A stretch of 5,928 nucleotides of DNA from CAYXRK01 sp964467615 (GTDB taxonomy: Bacteria; Hydrogenedentota; Hydrogenedentia; Hydrogenedentales; GCA-2746185): the NCBI GenBank assembly GCA_964467615.1, contig CAYXRK010000245.1:1-5928 (forward strand), given 5' to 3'. Made by a program: the position numbers and the translations under genes. Positions 3,546-5,928 of the stretch are shown here, one piece after another. Every line of letters begins with the position of its first letter. Position 1 is the stretch's first letter. The notes below the pieces were generated by a model that was not told the origin of the DNA, ran no database searches, and saw only the letters and a program-made list of their open reading frames with translations.

Positions 3546-5928
3546 TCAGTCCGATCGGTAGTCGATTTCCCACGGGAATGCGCCGCGCGGTCCTTCGCGA
3601 GGCGCGATTTCGTTCATCGTCCACGCGTCGTACACGCGGCCATTCAGCACGATATAGCGCATGCTCTCCGAGTTCCGAATGTTCTCGAGCGGATTCGCAT
3701 CCAACACGACGATGTCCGCGAGCTTGCCGGGCTCGATGGATCCAATATCGCGGTCGAATCCCAAATATTGCGCGCCGTAGAGCGTTGCGCATCGAAGCGC
3801 TTCGTGTGGCGTCATTCCGCCCTGTTCGAACATCCACAGTTCCCAGTGCGCGCCAAGGCCGGCGCGTTGCCCGTGCGCGCCGAGTTGCACGCGCCCGCCG
3901 TTGTCGATGAGTTGCTTGCACCCGCGCGCGATGTCGATATGGTTGAACTCATCGTCCGGGACCATCGTGCGTCGGCGCGACCTCGCATCGGTTTCGTCTC
4001 GCGGAGTAAAGCGCAGCAGGCGCTCGTCTTCCCAGACGTTCGTCTTCTGATACCAATAGTTCTCGCCCCAATTGCCGCCGTACGCGACGACCAGCGTCGG
4101 CGTGTAGCCCGTGCCACTGTGCCGCCAGAACTGCATCACGTCGCTGTAGAGGTGCGCGGGAGGTACGGTGTGTTCGATTCCCGTATGCCCGTCGGCGATC
4201 ATCGTCATGTTGTGCATGAACAGCGATCCGCCTTCGGGCACGACCATCATGCCCGTTTGACGCGCGGCCTCGAGGATCTGTTGGCGTTGATCGCGACGGG
4301 GCTGGTTGTAACTCTTGACGCTGATCGCGCCGGCGGCCTTCATCCGCCGAAGATGCCTGAGCGCGTCGTCAAGGTTGTTGACTTCCGCCATCTCCGCGCC
4401 CGCCGCGCCATACAAGATCGTGCCCGTGGAGAAGATTCGTGGCGTGGTGATGATGCCCGCCTTCGCCATTTCAGAGGCCGCGAACACGGTCTCGGTGTCG
4501 GAGGATGGGTTGTGCGCAGTCGTCACGCCGAACGCGAGGTCGGCGTAGAGGCCCCAATTGCTTTCCGGCGTGATGCCGCTCGATCCGTAGGACGAGTGGT
4601 GATGCACGTCGACCATGCCGGGAATGAGCGTCTTGCCCGCGCAATCGATAATGCGCGCGCCCTTCGGGACGTTCGCGCCGCTTAACGGGCCTGCGTACGA
4701 GATGCGGTTTCCTTTGATGATCACGAGGCCGCCCTCGACTACCTCGTCGCCCCGCATGGTGACGATTCGACCGCCGATGAGCGCGATGACTTTTTCCGGA
4801 GCGTCGTACTTCGCGTCGAACCCAATCGCGACAGGCGTCAGTTTCGGAAAATCTCCTTCGGGCTTCTCGAAAAATTCGAGTGGTTCGCGAACGTCGAGCG
4901 AATACAAATCGGGACCGAGCGACCAGTGCAGCGCGGCGCTGTCGCCGGACCAATGCAGGTAGTATCCGGTGTCGTCCGACACGCGCCGCAGCGGCAGGTT
5001 CTTCGCGCCGGGGCCGATTTCGATGTCGCGGCCCGAAAGGGTGAACGGCGTGACGAATGCTTGAAACCGCTCGGAGAACGCGAGCCAGCGTTCGTCCGGC
5101 GAGACCATCATCTCCACCGCGTTCTTGCTGACGTAGTGCGTGCGTTCGTCGCTGCCATCGAGTGCGATGCTTTTGAGACGCCGGGTGTCGTCCGGATCGC
5201 CAGACTCGACGTCTAGGTAGAACACCCGATCGTTCGATGCGCCGAAGTGAGGAAGCTCGCCTTTCTTCGTGACCAGTTCCGGGTCGCCGCCGCGCGCCGG
5301 AACACGGTATATGCCGAGTTCGCGCGTCCAGGTGTCCGTCCTCCGATTGTCCGTGCCGACCTTCCGATACACGATTGTCCTGCCATCGGGCGAGAAGGCG
5401 GGCTCGACGTAGTGTCCAGGCTCGGTGGTGATCTTGCGGCCATCACCTGTCCGCGACGACGCGGACGCGACACGCACCGCGCCGAGTTTCTCGTCGTCCC
5501 AGGTCGTGTACACGATGTCGCGGCCGTCGCGCGACCACGAAGGATAGAACTCGAAGTAGTCGTCCTGGCGCGTGAGCCGCCGGGGTTCGCCGCCGGGAAG
5601 CCGCTTCACGTAAATCTTGCCGAGCGCCTGGTACGCCACCTCATCGCCGTCCGGCGAGACCTGCACCCACCGAAGCATCTTGACGGGAAACGTCTCGGGC
5701 GCGACATCGACGGGGAAACGCACCGCGTCGAAAATCTGCCGTTCGTCCTTGACGTGAAACGGGACCTCCGCGACCGCTTTCGTCTTGACGTCAATGCGCC
5801 CGATCTTTCCCCCGGCCCAGAACACGATACTCTTGCTGTCGGGCGTCCAGGCCATGTTCGGGTAAAGGCCGTGGATGGCCCAGGTCTCCTGGTTGTCGCG
5901 GTCGAGACCCTCGTAAATCGACCAAACA
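3546..5928 (-). CDS. PD40/TolB-like propeller plus amidohydrolase, N-terminus cut by window edge
   Basis: At least 793 residues are present. The frame stays open to the right edge, so the Met at 5855 (used here as residue 1) is internal. Residues 1 to about 340 are a TolB-like beta-propeller with repeated WSxDG/SPDG-type motifs (TPDSKSIVF 4-12, VSPDGDEVAY 66-75, WSRDGRDIVY 107-116, FSPDGRTIVY 154-163, VSPDERWLAF 251-260). From about 355 to 745 lies an amidohydrolase-superfamily TIM barrel of imidazolonepropionase/prolidase type. It shows the small beta-domain (GGRIVTM, then IIKGNRISYAG), VDVHHHS with the H418-x-H420 metal pair, VKSY with Lys514 as possible bridging carboxylated Lys, and GIEH with His562. 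The closing GSIEPGKLADIVVLDANPL (705-723) is classic. From memory, relatives are around 1000 residues or more and exported, so a signal peptide probably lies beyond the window. It likely hydrolyses a cyclic amide or peptide-like substrate, undetermined. It is the upstream gene of the pair with the alpha/beta hydrolase. Confidence 0.92.
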   Translation of the reverse strand, partial: VWSIYEGLDRDNQETWAIHGLYPNMAWTPDSKSIVFWAGGKIGRIDVKTKAVAEVPFHVKDERQIFDAVRFPVDVAPETFPVKMLRWVQVSPDGDEVAYQALGKIYVKRLPGGEPRRLTRQDDYFEFYPSWSRDGRDIVYTTWDDEKLGAVRVASASSRTGDGRKITTEPGHYVEPAFSPDGRTIVYRKVGTDNRRTDTWTRELGIYRVPARGGDPELVTKKGELPHFGASNDRVFYLDVESGDPDDTRRLKSIALDGSDERTHYVSKNAVEMMVSPDERWLAFSERFQAFVTPFTLSGRDIEIGPGAKNLPLRRVSDDTGYYLHWSGDSAALHWSLGPDLYSLDVREPLEFFEKPEGDFPKLTPVAIGFDAKYDAPEKVIALIGGRIVTMRGDEVVEGGLVIIKGNRISYAGPLSGANVPKGARIIDCAGKTLIPGMVDVHHHSSYGSSGITPESNWGLYADLAFGVTTAHNPSSDTETVFAASEMAKAGIITTPRIFSTGTILYGAAGAEMAEVNNLDDALRHLRRMKAAGAISVKSYNQPRRDQRQQILEAARQTGMMVVPEGGSLFMHNMTMIADGHTGIEHTVPPAHLYSDVMQFWRHSGTGYTPTLVVAYGGNWGENYWYQKTNVWEDERLLRFTPRDETDARSRRRTMVPDDEFNHIDIARGCKQLIDNGGRVQLGAHGQRAGLGAHWELWMFEQGGMTPHEALRCATLYGAQYLGFDRDIGSIEPGKLADIVVLDANPLENIRNSESMRYIVLNGRVYDAWTMNEIAPREGPRGAFPWEIDYRSD

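Noticed and set aside
3540..4685. Long plus-strand open frame of 381 codons opposite the amidohydrolase
   Set aside because: It is Arg/Val/Ala-rich with no recognisable motif and is explained by the high third-position GC of the well-supported amidohydrolase on the other strand.

Overview
The window is GC-rich and densely coding, and looks like a bacterial chromosome. I see five genes: a C-rich, repeat-bearing open frame cut by the left edge (+), hemW (-), a selenocysteine tRNA gene, selC (+), an HSL-type alpha/beta hydrolase (-), and a large beta-propeller plus amidohydrolase protein cut by the right edge (-). There is no mobile element, CRISPR array or phage gene that I can support. The mix (selC with encoded CCA, PD40-propeller amidohydrolase, short 7-bp and 9-bp minisatellites inside a gene) would fit an environmental bacterium of the Planctomycetota/Hydrogenedentota kind. 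That assignment is an inference from general style, not something the sequence proves.

Layout. Positions 1-1060 hold an unrecognised + strand protein. It carries two blocks of a 9-bp repeat and two blocks of a 7-bp, telomere-like C-rich repeat, all kept in frame. Positions 1061-1171 are a short convergent gap with two GC-rich hairpins. Positions 1172-2251 (-) are hemW, a radical SAM protein. After only 39 bp, selC is read divergently (2291-2385). A 97-bp gap (2386-2482), visibly less GC-rich and without any feature I can support, separates selC from the convergent hydrolase. The hydrolase (2483-3541, -) starts 4 bp after the stop of the amidohydrolase (3546 to the right edge, -), so these two are almost certainly co-transcribed.

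How they work together. The amidohydrolase and the alpha/beta hydrolase probably form a small catabolic operon acting on amide or ester substrates, though the substrates cannot be read from the sequence. hemW (haem handling) and selC (UGA decoding as selenocysteine) are housekeeping genes that happen to be neighbours. selC is the most informative element: it implies that the genome also encodes SelA, SelB, SelD and at least one selenoprotein elsewhere. The left-edge protein is the strangest item, because its repeats look like DNA-level expansions tolerated in disordered linkers between better-formed segments.
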